A DNA stretch of 11,770 nucleotides, from contig DDSI01000211.1 in the NCBI GenBank assembly GCA_002343335.1, positions 1 through 11,770 of the forward strand, written 5' to 3'. Both the position numbers and the translations under genes were made by a program. Position 1 is the stretch's first letter; each line of letters begins with the position of its first letter. Shown here piece by piece: positions 1-7,267 of this stretch. Below the pieces are notes generated by a model. The model was not told the origin of the DNA and did no database searches. It saw only the letters and a program-made list of their open reading frames with translations. The DNA comes from Bacteriovoracaceae bacterium UBA2394 (GTDB lineage Bacteria; Bdellovibrionota; UBA2394).

Positions 1-2
1 AT

Positions 3-581
3 ACGATACTGTTGGCGGACATCGCCAGCGACGATTTAGGTGCAGTAAGGTTTCAAAATCGAAAGCCCGAATTCCGCCTCGGATGGAGCGATGAAGGAAT
101 CTTTGTGTCCGTCGAAGTTTCTGGCGAATTTAAACGCTCCGCTAACAATTGGTGGGTGGGAGATCATATTGAAATTTTCCTTCGCACGCCGGCAGCTCCG
201 CTTGAGCAAGATCGGTACGACGAGTTTTCACATCAATTTTTCATTGCCCCCAATTCTCAAACTCAGCAAATCGACATTGGTCAATGGCATCGAAGCGGAG
301 ATGCGCTGAAAGATCATATCTACTCTCTTCCGAATTCCAAGGTTTCAGCGACTTATAATGCAAATAGAAATTCCACCCGCATTGAAGCGATGATCCCAAG
401 TACCGCGCTGCGAGGATTTTCTCCGCGCGTGCAAAAAGGAATCTCATTCAATTTCACATTGGCTGTCGGTGAAATCAATCGCACTCGATGGCACTGGTCT
501 TCCTCCAAAAATGAATCGACTCACAGTCGTCCCAAATCGTGGGGCACGTTGAAGTTCGACATCCCCGCTGCGCATCCTTAA
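3..581 (+). CDS. CBM9-like domain protein, 3' end only (5' truncated by window edge)
   Basis: The frame is open to the left edge with no stop, so the start lies outside the window; the TTG at 12 has no ribosome site and falls inside a continuous domain. About 190 residues are visible. They resemble the carbohydrate-binding family 9 (CBM9-like, DOMON-type) beta-sandwich: a strand reading LGWSDEGIFVSVEV, then WWVGDHIEIFLRTP (the W-x-GD-x-(I/V)EIF signature), a strand FFIAP, a central IEAMIPSTAL strand and a closing FNFTLAVGEINR block before WGTLKF. In this family the module binds sugars or sits in extracytoplasmic proteins of unknown ligand. The missing N-terminus hides any signal peptide or catalytic domain. 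The downstream lipoprotein gene is on the same strand 117 bases later. Assignment rests on motif pattern only; the ligand is unknown. Confidence 0.72.
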   Translation, partial: TILLADIASDDLGAVRFQNRKPEFRLGWSDEGIFVSVEVSGEFKRSANNWWVGDHIEIFLRTPAAPLEQDRYDEFSHQFFIAPNSQTQQIDIGQWHRSGDALKDHIYSLPNSKVSATYNANRNSTRIEAMIPSTALRGFSPRVQKGISFNFTLAVGEINRTRWHWSSSKNESTHSRPKSWGTLKFDIPAAHP

Positions 582-622
582 CGCGCAGCTCGCCTACCTC
601 CTCGCCTGTTTGGAGCGGCGCG

Positions 623-636
623 GATTTTAGAAAATC
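623..636. promoter_or_regulatory. Short AT-rich inverted repeat in the 582-698 gap
   Basis: GATTTT and AAAATC form a perfect inverted repeat around a 2-base centre (AG). Its place between the CBM9-like gene and the lipoprotein gene would suit an operator or part of a promoter. No convincing -35/-10 pair can be set beside it, and one such repeat in AT-rich sequence can arise by chance. Confidence 0.25.
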
Positions 637-654
637 AACTTCCAGCGGAAACTC

Positions 655-683
655 GGAATTGAACGCACTTCGCGTTCGATTCC
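655..683 (+). promoter_or_regulatory. Strong stem-loop directly upstream of the lipoprotein ribosome site
   Basis: The arm GGAATTGAACGC (655-666) pairs with GCGTTCGATTCC (672-683) over all 12 positions, 11 Watson-Crick and one U-G wobble, closing a 5-base loop ACTTC. The 3' arm ends one base before the TAAGGGGG ribosome site (684-691) of the gene starting at 699. No T-run follows, so it does not look like an intrinsic terminator. A 5'-UTR structure that sets ribosome access or mRNA stability is the likeliest reading. A processing site between the two + strand genes is an alternative. Confidence 0.5.
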
Positions 684-691
684 TAAGGGGG
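684..691 (+). promoter_or_regulatory. Ribosome binding site for the lipoprotein gene
   Basis: TAAGGGGG lies 7 bases before the ATG at 699. It fixes this start, which also gives a complete lipoprotein signal peptide. Confidence 0.7.
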
Positions 692-698
692 ATTTCGC

Positions 699-1499
699 AT
701 GGATGGAAGATTCGGACTCGCTCACCTTACTCTAGGTGCAATTATTCTGACGGGCTGCGCGCAAGGAGACATGCGGGCTAGAAGCGTTGAGTCCTACTAC
801 AAAGAACATCGCTCGATCATTCAGCAGCAGTACGAAGGTCTTCTCAAAAAGAAGGATTTCAATTGGATGTTTCACGTTCATTTTCGCGGCAATGATCTCG
901 GCGGTCAGGCCGGAGATGAAGTCAATGTGGAGCTAGCTCCCGATTCCTCCTCGCCTCTTCACTCGAAGGAGCATCCTTTCAACACCCTTACTCTGAACAA
1001 TGAAGACGGAGCTTTAGATTTATTTTTTAACTACAAACATCCCAAAATTTTGGGGACACTCCATTACCGTCACGAAGGAGGCCCGAAGGCCCTTCGCGCC
1101 GTGAAGCATCTTTTCGGATGTTCCTCCGTGAAAGAAAAGGAAGCGATGGATAAGACACTTTTTATCGTCTCCGGTGGAAGCCATGGAGGAAGTGAAGCCG
1201 AAGAATTTGTGAGAGATCTTAAGAAAGATTGTGGAAAGGATGTCGACGTTGTCGTCACAGGCGATGCAATCCGACAACCCAATCCATGGCCCATGAGCCG
1301 ATTCAATTATATTTCCGATGATGTTCCCTGCTTGAATTTCTTTCAGCAGGGATTATTTCAAATTCTAAAGGGACAGCCTCTATCGAACTGCATGAATGTG
1401 AAAATCATCGGTTTTGGAGACGAAAGTCACTTCAAGGTCGAAAAATCCGGCCTCATCTTCATGACGGCATTCTTCAAAGACCTCGATCAGAACAATTGA
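699..1499 (+). CDS. Predicted outer-membrane lipoprotein with serine-hydrolase (alpha/beta) signature
   Basis: The 266-residue product starts at an ATG with a good ribosome site. It has a signal peptide ending in the lipobox L17-T-G-C20, so Cys20 should be lipidated; residue +2 is Ala, not Asp, which favours outer-membrane sorting. The C-terminal half reads like a small lipase-like alpha/beta hydrolase: strand FIVSGGSHGG puts Ser161 in a G-x-S-x-G elbow, strand VDVVVTGDA gives Asp189 at the acid position, then comes a DVPCLNFFQQG segment, and GDESHFKV offers His244. This order (elbow, acid, V-P-x-x-x-N-F-Q block, SHF) matches bacterial hydrolases related to class 3 lipases and thioesterases. 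Residues 21-150 match nothing I know. Cys141, Cys178, Cys211 and Cys231 could form disulfides. Its end overlaps the convergent peptidase gene by 13 bases. The catalytic reading is inferred and the substrate is unknown. Confidence 0.85.
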   Translation: MDGRFGLAHLTLGAIILTGCAQGDMRARSVESYYKEHRSIIQQQYEGLLKKKDFNWMFHVHFRGNDLGGQAGDEVNVELAPDSSSPLHSKEHPFNTLTLNNEDGALDLFFNYKHPKILGTLHYRHEGGPKALRAVKHLFGCSSVKEKEAMDKTLFIVSGGSHGGSEAEEFVRDLKKDCGKDVDVVVTGDAIRQPNPWPMSRFNYISDDVPCLNFFQQGLFQILKGQPLSNCMNVKIIGFGDESHFKVEKSGLIFMTAFFKDLDQNN

Positions 1500-2716
1500 G
1501 CGAGCGTTGCAGGCCTCCACTCCGAATTGGCAACTTCGAGCGCAAAGGCCAATGCCAACTTGGAAAATACCGCCGCGTGCTCAAAACTCGATTGCTCGTT
1601 AATCACATCATTGGGCGTGTGAATATGATCGTTTGAATCGGAGAACTTGGCTTCAAAAGGAAATGCCGCGGCATAGCCATTGCGATGCCAGCTCGCATGA
1701 TCGCTACAACCATAACCACACTTGGACTCCATCATCCCAGCGCCCACGTAAGTCGTGTTCAACTCCGCCAATAACTGACGAGCGGATGCATTGGTATAAT
1801 CGGTGATCGTGGCGATCTTTAATTTGCCGCTCCCAGGATGAAGCGTCATATCTAATTGCAACGCTGCCACGACATCTTTCTTCTCTTTTTTATATTGTGC
1901 AGCGATTTCCCGCGAACCCAACAATCCCAATTCCTCACCCCCGTAGAAGAAAACTTCAATGGTGCGAGGATGTTTCAAATTAAGGGCTTTTAAAATTCGA
2001 ATCGCTTCAAAGAGGCTGGACGATCCTGAGGCGTTATCATCGGCACCTGGAGCTGCTCCATAACTCGTAGAATCGATGTGGCCTCCGAGAACGACAATCT
2101 CTTGTGGCTTTTCCGCACCTTCGAATCGCACTCTCAAAGATTTTTGCGTAATCGATTTGTGAGAAATCTCTTCAACCGTTGCCGCGCCTTCTAACGTCTT
2201 TTCCAAAAGAGCCTTGAAAGACAAGATCGCTTCATTTTCTCCGTTACGACCCGCTCGACGGTGTGCAAAGCCAGAGAGGAATCGCACGGTGGCCTCTATG
2301 TTAGCAGGATTCACATCCGCGACTGCGTCTTGAATGAAGTCCCGAGGCTCCAATCCCATGATATTGAAAACGGGAGGTTTACGAGTGGAGAGAATGTGTT
2401 GCAAACGAAGGGGTCGGAAAATTCCACGCTGAATTCTATCCACCAAATCCATATCGGAGGCGACGGCAAAGGATGGATTATCCAATTCTGGGAAAGCTTC
2501 AAACGATCCACATTTTCCTTGGGCGTGAGATTGTCGACTAAGGAACGCTCGTTGCGCCAAGCTAGCTCTTGCGAAACCCAAATTCAAAGCTTCATCTGCC
2601 ACAAGCTCCGCGATACCTGCAGATCTCAAGGCACTCAGGTCAGCCAAAATATATTGGTCTTGAGCGAGAAGTTGAATAGGTAGAACGAAAAAAAATAACG
2701 CCGCAATTTTTTTCAT
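1487..2716 (-). CDS. Secreted M28 zinc aminopeptidase (Vibrio leucyl aminopeptidase-like)
   Basis: The 409-residue precursor has a Sec signal peptide (MKKIAALFFFVLPIQLLA, likely cut before Gln19). After a region of about 120 residues that may be a propeptide comes an M28 domain with its co-catalytic zinc set: His213 (GGHIDST), Asp226 bridging (APGADDNASG), Glu261 general base and Glu262 ligand (YGGEELGLLGS), Asp289 (LQLDM) and His366 (HIHTPND). CGYGCSDHASW supplies Cys333 and Cys337, the same C-x3-C disulfide as the Vibrio enzyme. It should remove N-terminal residues from peptides in the periplasm or outside the cell. The ribosome site is poor, a G-run one base from the ATG, but the signal peptide fixes the start. 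It lies 86 bases downstream of asnS, so it may be read through or have its own promoter. Its 3' end overlaps the lipoprotein gene. Confidence 0.94.
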   Translation of the reverse strand: MKKIAALFFFVLPIQLLAQDQYILADLSALRSAGIAELVADEALNLGFARASLAQRAFLSRQSHAQGKCGSFEAFPELDNPSFAVASDMDLVDRIQRGIFRPLRLQHILSTRKPPVFNIMGLEPRDFIQDAVADVNPANIEATVRFLSGFAHRRAGRNGENEAILSFKALLEKTLEGAATVEEISHKSITQKSLRVRFEGAEKPQEIVVLGGHIDSTSYGAAPGADDNASGSSSLFEAIRILKALNLKHPRTIEVFFYGGEELGLLGSREIAAQYKKEKKDVVAALQLDMTLHPGSGKLKIATITDYTNASARQLLAELNTTYVGAGMMESKCGYGCSDHASWHRNGYAAAFPFEAKFSDSNDHIHTPNDVINEQSSFEHAAVFSKLALAFALEVANSEWRPATLAQLF

Positions 2717-2735
2717 GCCCCCATTTTAGAAATGA

Positions 2736-2747
2736 TGAGCTTGCTCA
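2736..2747. promoter_or_regulatory. 12-base near-palindrome upstream of the M28 gene
   Basis: TGAGC and GCTCA flank a 2-base centre, 19 bases before the peptidase ATG on the minus strand. It could be a small operator, as it sits where a separate promoter for the peptidase would lie. There is no clear -10/-35 pair. Support is weak. Confidence 0.2.
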
Positions 2748-2780
2748 GACCATTATTATTCGACACGCAAAGACGATTTC

Positions 2781-2802
2781 CTTAGCGCAAAGCGTTACTA
2801 AG
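2781..2802 (-). other. Imperfect hairpin abutting the asnS stop codon
   Basis: Read on the minus strand right after the asnS TAG, CTTAG pairs with CTAAG and, inside that, CGC pairs with GCG around a TTT loop, with a TAA bulge on one side. It is followed by GGAAATC and not by a T-run, so it is not a standard intrinsic terminator. It could be a 3'-end stabiliser or a partial attenuator between asnS and the peptidase gene. Confidence 0.3.
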
Positions 2803-4140
2803 CTACGGCCAGATTTTTTCCATCATCCGAGGAAATGGGATCGTTTCTCGTACGTGTGGCACGCCCGTGATCCAAGCCACCGTTCTTTCGATGCCTAGGC
2901 CGAAGCCAGCATGCGGAACCGACCCAAATCGACGAAGATCCATGTACCAACGAAATGCTTCTTCCGGAAGTTTGTGTTCAGCGATCCTGGCTTTTAATTT
3001 TTCCATATCATCTTCGCGCTGTCCGCCACCGATGATTTCTCCATAACCTTCCGGCGCAATCATATCGACACAGCGAGCGAGCCGGGGATCCTTCTCATCT
3101 TGTTTCATGTAAAATGCTTTGATTGCCAGCGGATAGCGGTGAATCATCACGGGGCGATCGAAATTTTGAGAAATCACCGTTTCTTCATCGCCGCCAAAAT
3201 CATCCCCAAAGGCTGCGGGTTTGTTGTTTTTATTCAGAATCTCGATCGCCTCTTCATACATGATTCGAGGAAAGGGTTTTCGCACTCGCTCGAGAGGCTT
3301 TAAATCACGTTCAATATATTCCAGCTCCGTCTTTCGATTTTTGATCGTGCGCTGAACGATATATTCGACGAAATCTTCGGCCAGATCCATGTCGCCTTCC
3401 AAATCCATGAAAGCCACTTCAGGCTCCACCATCCAAAATTCCGCCAAGTGTCTTCGTGTTTTCGATTTCTCCGCACGAAAGGTTGGGCCGAAGACATAAA
3501 CTTTTCCAAGCGCCAGCGCTGAAGCCTCTCCGTAGAGTTGTCCACTTTGAGTGAGATAAGCCTTTTCATCAAAGTAAGGTGTTTCAAAAAGCGTCGAGGT
3601 CCCTTCACAAGCATTGGGTGTGAGAATCGGCGAATCCATCAGCGAAAATCCGCGTCCATCGAAGTAGTCTCTTACCGCTCGAATTATTTCCGCTCTGATT
3701 CTGAGTATCGCAACCTGACGAGAACTTCGAAGCCAAAGATGCCGGTGATCCATCAAGAAAGCGACGCCGTGCTCTTTTTTTCCAATGGGATATTCTTCAG
3801 AGGGCTTCGCCACAATCTGAAAATCCTTCAATCCGATTTCAAATCCAATTTTTGAGCGCGTGTCCTTGCGAACCGTTCCCTGCAAAACCAAAGAAGTTTC
3901 AAGCGTTGCCGCTTTCAATTCGTCAAATTTTTCCTGACCAATATCTTGGACCGAACCCACGCACTGAATAATTCCGGTGCCATCTCTCAACTGAAGGAAA
4001 TGGATTTTTCCTGAGCTCCGGAGATTGTAGACCCACCCCCGTAACGTGACGTCCTTGCCCTCATGATATGAAATGCATTCTATCGTAGCTTGGGAAGGAT
4101 CTTCCCGTCCGTTGTCGATCGGATTGCGAGTAATTTTCAT
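2803..4140 (-). CDS. asnS: Asparaginyl-tRNA synthetase
   Basis: This class IIb enzyme charges tRNA-Asn with asparagine in the cytosol. Residues 31-112 form the N-terminal OB-fold anticodon-binding domain ([24 protein letters not shown]). The catalytic domain follows, with motif 2 at 221-241 ([16 protein letters not shown] start) and motif 3 at 412-420 (GFGLGIERT, Arg419). The segments [23 protein letters not shown] and [12 protein letters not shown] are of the Thermus/Gram-positive AsnRS type rather than the E. coli type; the length of 445 also fits. The aspartate enzyme is excluded by this Asn-type active-site block and by the lack of the long bacterial AspRS insertion. The ATG overlaps the stop of the upstream membrane-protein gene as ATGA, so translation is probably coupled; its own ribosome site is weak. 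Confidence 0.97.
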   Translation of the reverse strand: MKITRNPIDNGREDPSQATIECISYHEGKDVTLRGWVYNLRSSGKIHFLQLRDGTGIIQCVGSVQDIGQEKFDELKAATLETSLVLQGTVRKDTRSKIGFEIGLKDFQIVAKPSEEYPIGKKEHGVAFLMDHRHLWLRSSRQVAILRIRAEIIRAVRDYFDGRGFSLMDSPILTPNACEGTSTLFETPYFDEKAYLTQSGQLYGEASALALGKVYVFGPTFRAEKSKTRRHLAEFWMVEPEVAFMDLEGDMDLAEDFVEYIVQRTIKNRKTELEYIERDLKPLERVRKPFPRIMYEEAIEILNKNNKPAAFGDDFGGDEETVISQNFDRPVMIHRYPLAIKAFYMKQDEKDPRLARCVDMIAPEGYGEIIGGGQREDDMEKLKARIAEHKLPEEAFRWYMDLRRFGSVPHAGFGLGIERTVAWITGVPHVRETIPFPRMMEKIWP

Positions 4141-5198
4141 GGGACATCTCTACCCGCTTCTTGATCTTCATTTCCAGAACGAAACAACATTGCAAAAAAG
4201 GGACCGGCCGAGCCAAATCGATTTCTCTCAAATCGCGCTCGATCCACATGTTGATCCGGGCTTCCGGGATCGAACTGAATCCCCCAAATGGGCTGCACCT
4301 TATGGGGCAATGTTGAGCTACGAAAGTCCGCCAAGGTCACAGGACCGCCATCCGTCGATTCGGTTTCAAATAAATAGTTATCTGAAAACCAGGCGAAAGT
4401 GCGAATATCGCTAGCCAACACACTGTCCGGTGGTAAATGAGCCGTCCCTCTTTCGACTTCGAATTTTGGAGCGCTCTCTCCCGTCCAAACGTGGTGGCCT
4501 AAAAATGGAAATGTCCAAATCGCGTCCGCGTAAAATTTGCCATCGGTTGCTTCATACACAGAACGAAATAGCACTGCATTGAAAAAAGTAGGTGTCGCAC
4601 GGCCCCTCACCCAAGTATGTCCTCGCGACTCTGCGAGCTCACGCTGAATGGACGCCGCCGAATGATGCTGAACGAAGCAAAAACCAAGATAGAGAAAACT
4701 TGCCGCGAAAAAAATCTGGGCCGGTCGAGCTTTTCGCATCAAAAACGCAACCCCGACTCCCGCTAGCAAAAGGCCCGTATAAAAAGGGTCGATAATGGAG
4801 ATGAGATCCCAAGCCACACGATGATTGGAAAATGGCCACAGAAGTTGCGTTCCGTAGGCTGTGCAGGAATCCAAGAGGCCGTGCGTCGCAAATCCCACAA
4901 AGCAGGCTAGGTAGATCGACCGAAAATCTGAAGGCCGCTTTAAAACATACCGATACAAACCGTAAAAAACCGCGGCGCAAATTAGCGCACCCAAAGGCAC
5001 GAAGGATAAACTGTGGGTGAAATGTCGGTGATATTCTAGGATCACCAACGGATTTGTTTCCGATTTAATGTAGATGTCTAAATCAGGGGACATCGCGGAG
5101 AGAGCTCCCGCCACGACGAGCGATCGAGAAGGTGCGAATTTAGGTTTGAGAGCCTGGACCGCTACTGCCCCCAACAACCCCTGAGTAATTGGATCCAT
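4137..5198 (-). CDS. YdjM-like (DUF457) membrane-bound metal-dependent hydrolase family protein
   Basis: The 353-residue protein begins [11 protein letters not shown] and carries the histidine/aspartate blocks of the YdjM/LexA-binding, inner-membrane metal-dependent hydrolase family: SPDLD (37-41), HRHFTHS (57-63) and THGLLD (105-110) followed by [10 protein letters not shown]. Hydrophobic segments near 64-86, 95-108, 135-153 and 161-176 place the N-terminal half in the inner membrane. Residues from about 180 to the end form a soluble tail with several Trp and Phe, as seen in long family members. The true substrate of the family is not settled. The gene starts 9 bases after the DUF4388 gene ends and overlaps asnS by 4 bases, so it belongs to the operon. 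I see no strong ribosome site, which also favours coupled translation. Confidence 0.86.
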   Translation of the reverse strand: MDPITQGLLGAVAVQALKPKFAPSRSLVVAGALSAMSPDLDIYIKSETNPLVILEYHRHFTHSLSFVPLGALICAAVFYGLYRYVLKRPSDFRSIYLACFVGFATHGLLDSCTAYGTQLLWPFSNHRVAWDLISIIDPFYTGLLLAGVGVAFLMRKARPAQIFFAASFLYLGFCFVQHHSAASIQRELAESRGHTWVRGRATPTFFNAVLFRSVYEATDGKFYADAIWTFPFLGHHVWTGESAPKFEVERGTAHLPPDSVLASDIRTFAWFSDNYLFETESTDGGPVTLADFRSSTLPHKVQPIWGIQFDPGSPDQHVDRARFERNRFGSAGPFFAMLFRSGNEDQEAGRDVP

Positions 5199-5207
5199 AC
5201 GTAGGAT

Positions 5208-6326
5208 CTATTTTTTCCAGCGAATGATGCCTTCGTCTAGAAGGCGTTTAAGTATCTTCAACGTATCTAAATCGCCCAAAGGAGAGATCATAATGAGACT
5301 CTTCACGTCCCATTGTCCATTGATGCGGGACGCCAGGAAACCTTCGCGAGAACTGAAAATCTTTTCACTGAGGTCAGAGATGTCGATTTTGAGCTCTGGA
5401 ATGGAATCCGGTGAACATACTCGGTACAACTCTTTGACATAGTTTTCGCGCACCATTTTATAGAGCGTCTGCCCCTCGGCGTGGTCGGGCTTTACTCCGA
5501 TAAATTGCTCTAGAAGGACAAAGGCCTGATCCAACTGCTTTGCCTTGAACATCTCCGTCGCTTGTCGCAGTACAGAGCCCTCGTCAGGGGCTTCAAGCTT
5601 TGCGGTCTTCGCAGTTTTTTTAATGGGTTCGATGAACGCTCCCATGAAGAGCTTCGTAAATGCCTCGATGCCTCGATATTCTGGAAGCCGCGCCTCCAAC
5701 AGGATTCGTCGCATGCTGCGACTGCCGTCGATCAGGCGATAAGTCGTCTCGATAAAAAAATCACCTTTGAGATCTCCAAGATCTCTTTGCCCCCCTTTGA
5801 GCGCAAAGACGACGTCGTCGGCGGGGAACTGTTGTCGAAACGCTCGCCACTCATCGAGCCTGCGTGCGCCTTCGAAAATGACTTGGTCAATCGTAATCGC
5901 CGTATCGAGTCGATCGTGCTCTTGGAGATCCATCAATCCGTCGGCGTAAATAAAACGTCCATCTTCCCAAATGAAAATGTCATACACCGTCTCTTCGATT
6001 TTAACTTTTAGTGCTTGAAGGATCTGCTTCTGCTCGAGATGAAAGTGATCGATCATGATCTTTCCGAGCAATTTGTGCGTCTTGGCTTGAAGCTCGAATG
6101 CGTCACTCAAGCCCTTCTCATCTATCCAGCCATAGCACATGAGAATTTGCCCCAAATACTCTTTGGGATCATTCGAACTGGCGGAAACGATCAAGCCGTC
6201 TTCGATATAAACTTTTTTGACGATACCTCGATGTTCGAAAATTACCGTGCCGGTTTTCTGTCCGAATTTAATCCATTGCAGGATCTCGGGCAGATTCATG
6301 GTCGCGAGCAAGCCGGAAATGGACAT
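5208..6326 (-). CDS. DUF4388 (PATAN-type) protein with helical repeat and winged-helix-like segments
   Basis: Residues 1-100 match the DUF4388/PATAN domain: SGLLATMNLPEILQWIKFGQKTG, then a VIFEHRG strand and VYIEDGLIVSASS, then YLGQILMCYGWI. PATAN domains occur with two-component receivers and in gliding or motility proteins of myxobacteria and relatives. Residues 100-130 continue as a typical QILQALKVKIEETVYDIFIWEDGRF unit. Two later stretches, 199-234 (IDGSRSMRRILLEARLPEY) and 335-370 (INGQWDVKSLIMISPLGDL), look like two copies of one winged-helix-like unit, each closing with a hydrophobic F/I-I pair. Residues 250-300 read as TPR-like helices. No signal peptide or membrane segment is seen, so it is cytoplasmic and probably a scaffold or signalling adaptor. 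It sits 5 bases after ridA and 9 before the membrane-protein gene. Confidence 0.85.
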   Translation of the reverse strand: MSISGLLATMNLPEILQWIKFGQKTGTVIFEHRGIVKKVYIEDGLIVSASSNDPKEYLGQILMCYGWIDEKGLSDAFELQAKTHKLLGKIMIDHFHLEQKQILQALKVKIEETVYDIFIWEDGRFIYADGLMDLQEHDRLDTAITIDQVIFEGARRLDEWRAFRQQFPADDVVFALKGGQRDLGDLKGDFFIETTYRLIDGSRSMRRILLEARLPEYRGIEAFTKLFMGAFIEPIKKTAKTAKLEAPDEGSVLRQATEMFKAKQLDQAFVLLEQFIGVKPDHAEGQTLYKMVRENYVKELYRVCSPDSIPELKIDISDLSEKIFSSREGFLASRINGQWDVKSLIMISPLGDLDTLKILKRLLDEGIIRWKK

Positions 6327-6331
6327 CGATA

Positions 6332-6715
6332 CTAATATGCCGCAATGACTTCGATCTCCACAAGGACGTCCTTAGGAAGGCGCGCGACTTCTACCGTTGA
6401 GCGTGCCGGCTTGATGGCAGCAAAATACTTTTCGTAGACTTCATTGAAAGAAGCGAAATCTCCCATATTCTTGAGAAAACAGGTCGCTTTCACCACACGG
6501 GTTAAGTCCAATCCCGCCTCCTTGAGTAGAGACTGCACATTGAGAAGGACGCGGTCCGTCTGCACTTTGACGTCTCCAGCGACCACTTGCATGGTTCTGG
6601 GGTCCAAAGGGATTTGCCCGCTACAAAACAAAAGATCTCCCACTCGCTTCGCTTGAGAATAAGGTCCAATTGCGGCTGGCGCATCAGGGGTGTGTATTGC
6701 AGTAATTTCCTTCAT
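6332..6715 (-). CDS. ridA: RidA family 2-iminobutanoate/2-iminopropanoate deaminase
   Basis: RidA hydrolyses reactive enamine/imine intermediates released by PLP enzymes such as threonine dehydratase, protecting other PLP enzymes in the cytosol. The 127-residue length is standard. Key residues of the active RidA subgroup are in place: Tyr19 in AIGPYSQA, the SGQIPLDP loop, Arg105 in PARSTVEVARLP (binds the substrate carboxylate) and Glu120 in VEIEVIAAY. Active RidA normally forms a trimer with sites between subunits. The start ATG overlaps the hpt stop as ATGA, and the DUF4388 gene follows after 5 bases, so it is an internal operon gene. The nearest purine-rich stretch (AAGGAAAGG) lies about 13 bases upstream, which is far for a ribosome site; coupling to hpt is likely. 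Confidence 0.95.
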   Translation of the reverse strand: MKEITAIHTPDAPAAIGPYSQAKRVGDLLFCSGQIPLDPRTMQVVAGDVKVQTDRVLLNVQSLLKEAGLDLTRVVKATCFLKNMGDFASFNEVYEKYFAAIKPARSTVEVARLPKDVLVEIEVIAAY

Positions 6716-7263
6716 AAATCGATTGAAACCTTTCCTTCTTCATAGATGGCTACGTCTGGAATTTCTCGAAACCGATTATTAAAATCCAATCCATAGCCGA
6801 TCACAAATTTATCCTCGATCGTAAAGCCCAAAAAGTCCGGCTTGATCTGATTTACAGAGCGACTGGGTTTATAAAGTAAAGCCGCTACGGCGATGGAATG
6901 CGGCCGGTGAGATTTTCTCAAGTGCTCTAAAAGATAGTAGATGGTGCGTCCCGTATCGATGATGTCTTCGACCACTAAGACATCTTGTCCTTCCAGCGGC
7001 ACGGCAATATCTCTCAAAAGCTGAATATCCCCTGAGGACATTGTTCCCGCTCCGTAGGAAGAAACTTCCACGAATTCAATCTCGCAAGGCACATTTAAAG
7101 ATCGAACTAAATCTGCAAGAAAGACAAAACTGCCCTTCAATACTCCAATGACCACCAATTTTTTAGTCTTCCGATCTTGGTAGTATTTGGAAATTTCCGC
7201 GCCCATCTTTGAGACGCGCTCTTTCACCTTATCTTCAGCAATCAATACTTTAAACGGATGCAT
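6712..7263 (-). CDS. hpt: Hypoxanthine phosphoribosyltransferase
   Basis: This enzyme makes IMP (and usually GMP) from hypoxanthine or guanine and PRPP in purine salvage. Numbered from the ATG at 7263 it has 183 residues, a normal length. The PRPP loop is VVEDIIDTGRT (97-107), with LKGS (42-45) in the pyrophosphate loop, the mobile loop SSYGAGTMSSG (68-78), the purine-site Lys132 in LLYKPS, and GYGLDFNNRFRE (156-167). An in-frame TTG at 7278 would add five residues, but GAGGAA at 7271-7276 lies 7 bases before the ATG and overlaps that TTG, so the ATG is preferred. The gene starts 4 bases after the stop of the upstream transferase-like gene and overlaps ridA by 4 bases, inside the operon. Confidence 0.96.
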   Translation of the reverse strand: MHPFKVLIAEDKVKERVSKMGAEISKYYQDRKTKKLVVIGVLKGSFVFLADLVRSLNVPCEIEFVEVSSYGAGTMSSGDIQLLRDIAVPLEGQDVLVVEDIIDTGRTIYYLLEHLRKSHRPHSIAVAALLYKPSRSVNQIKPDFLGFTIEDKFVIGYGLDFNNRFREIPDVAIYEEGKVSIDL

Positions 7264-7267
7264 CTTC

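Noticed and set aside
12..14. TTG as start of the first gene
   Set aside because: No ribosome site, the frame is open to the edge, and the visible fold would lack its first strands.
672..683. GTTCGATTCC resembles a tRNA T-loop
   Set aside because: No matching T-stem, anticodon arm or acceptor stem can be formed around it. The bases are better explained as the 3' arm of the 12-bp hairpin.
2781..2802. Rho-independent terminator after asnS
   Set aside because: The stem is broken by a 3-base bulge and no T-run follows on either strand; kept only as a weak hairpin.
5562..6011. A 149-codon plus-strand open frame opposite the DUF4388 gene
   Set aside because: No ribosome site and no recognisable motif; the opposite strand has the coherent domain protein.
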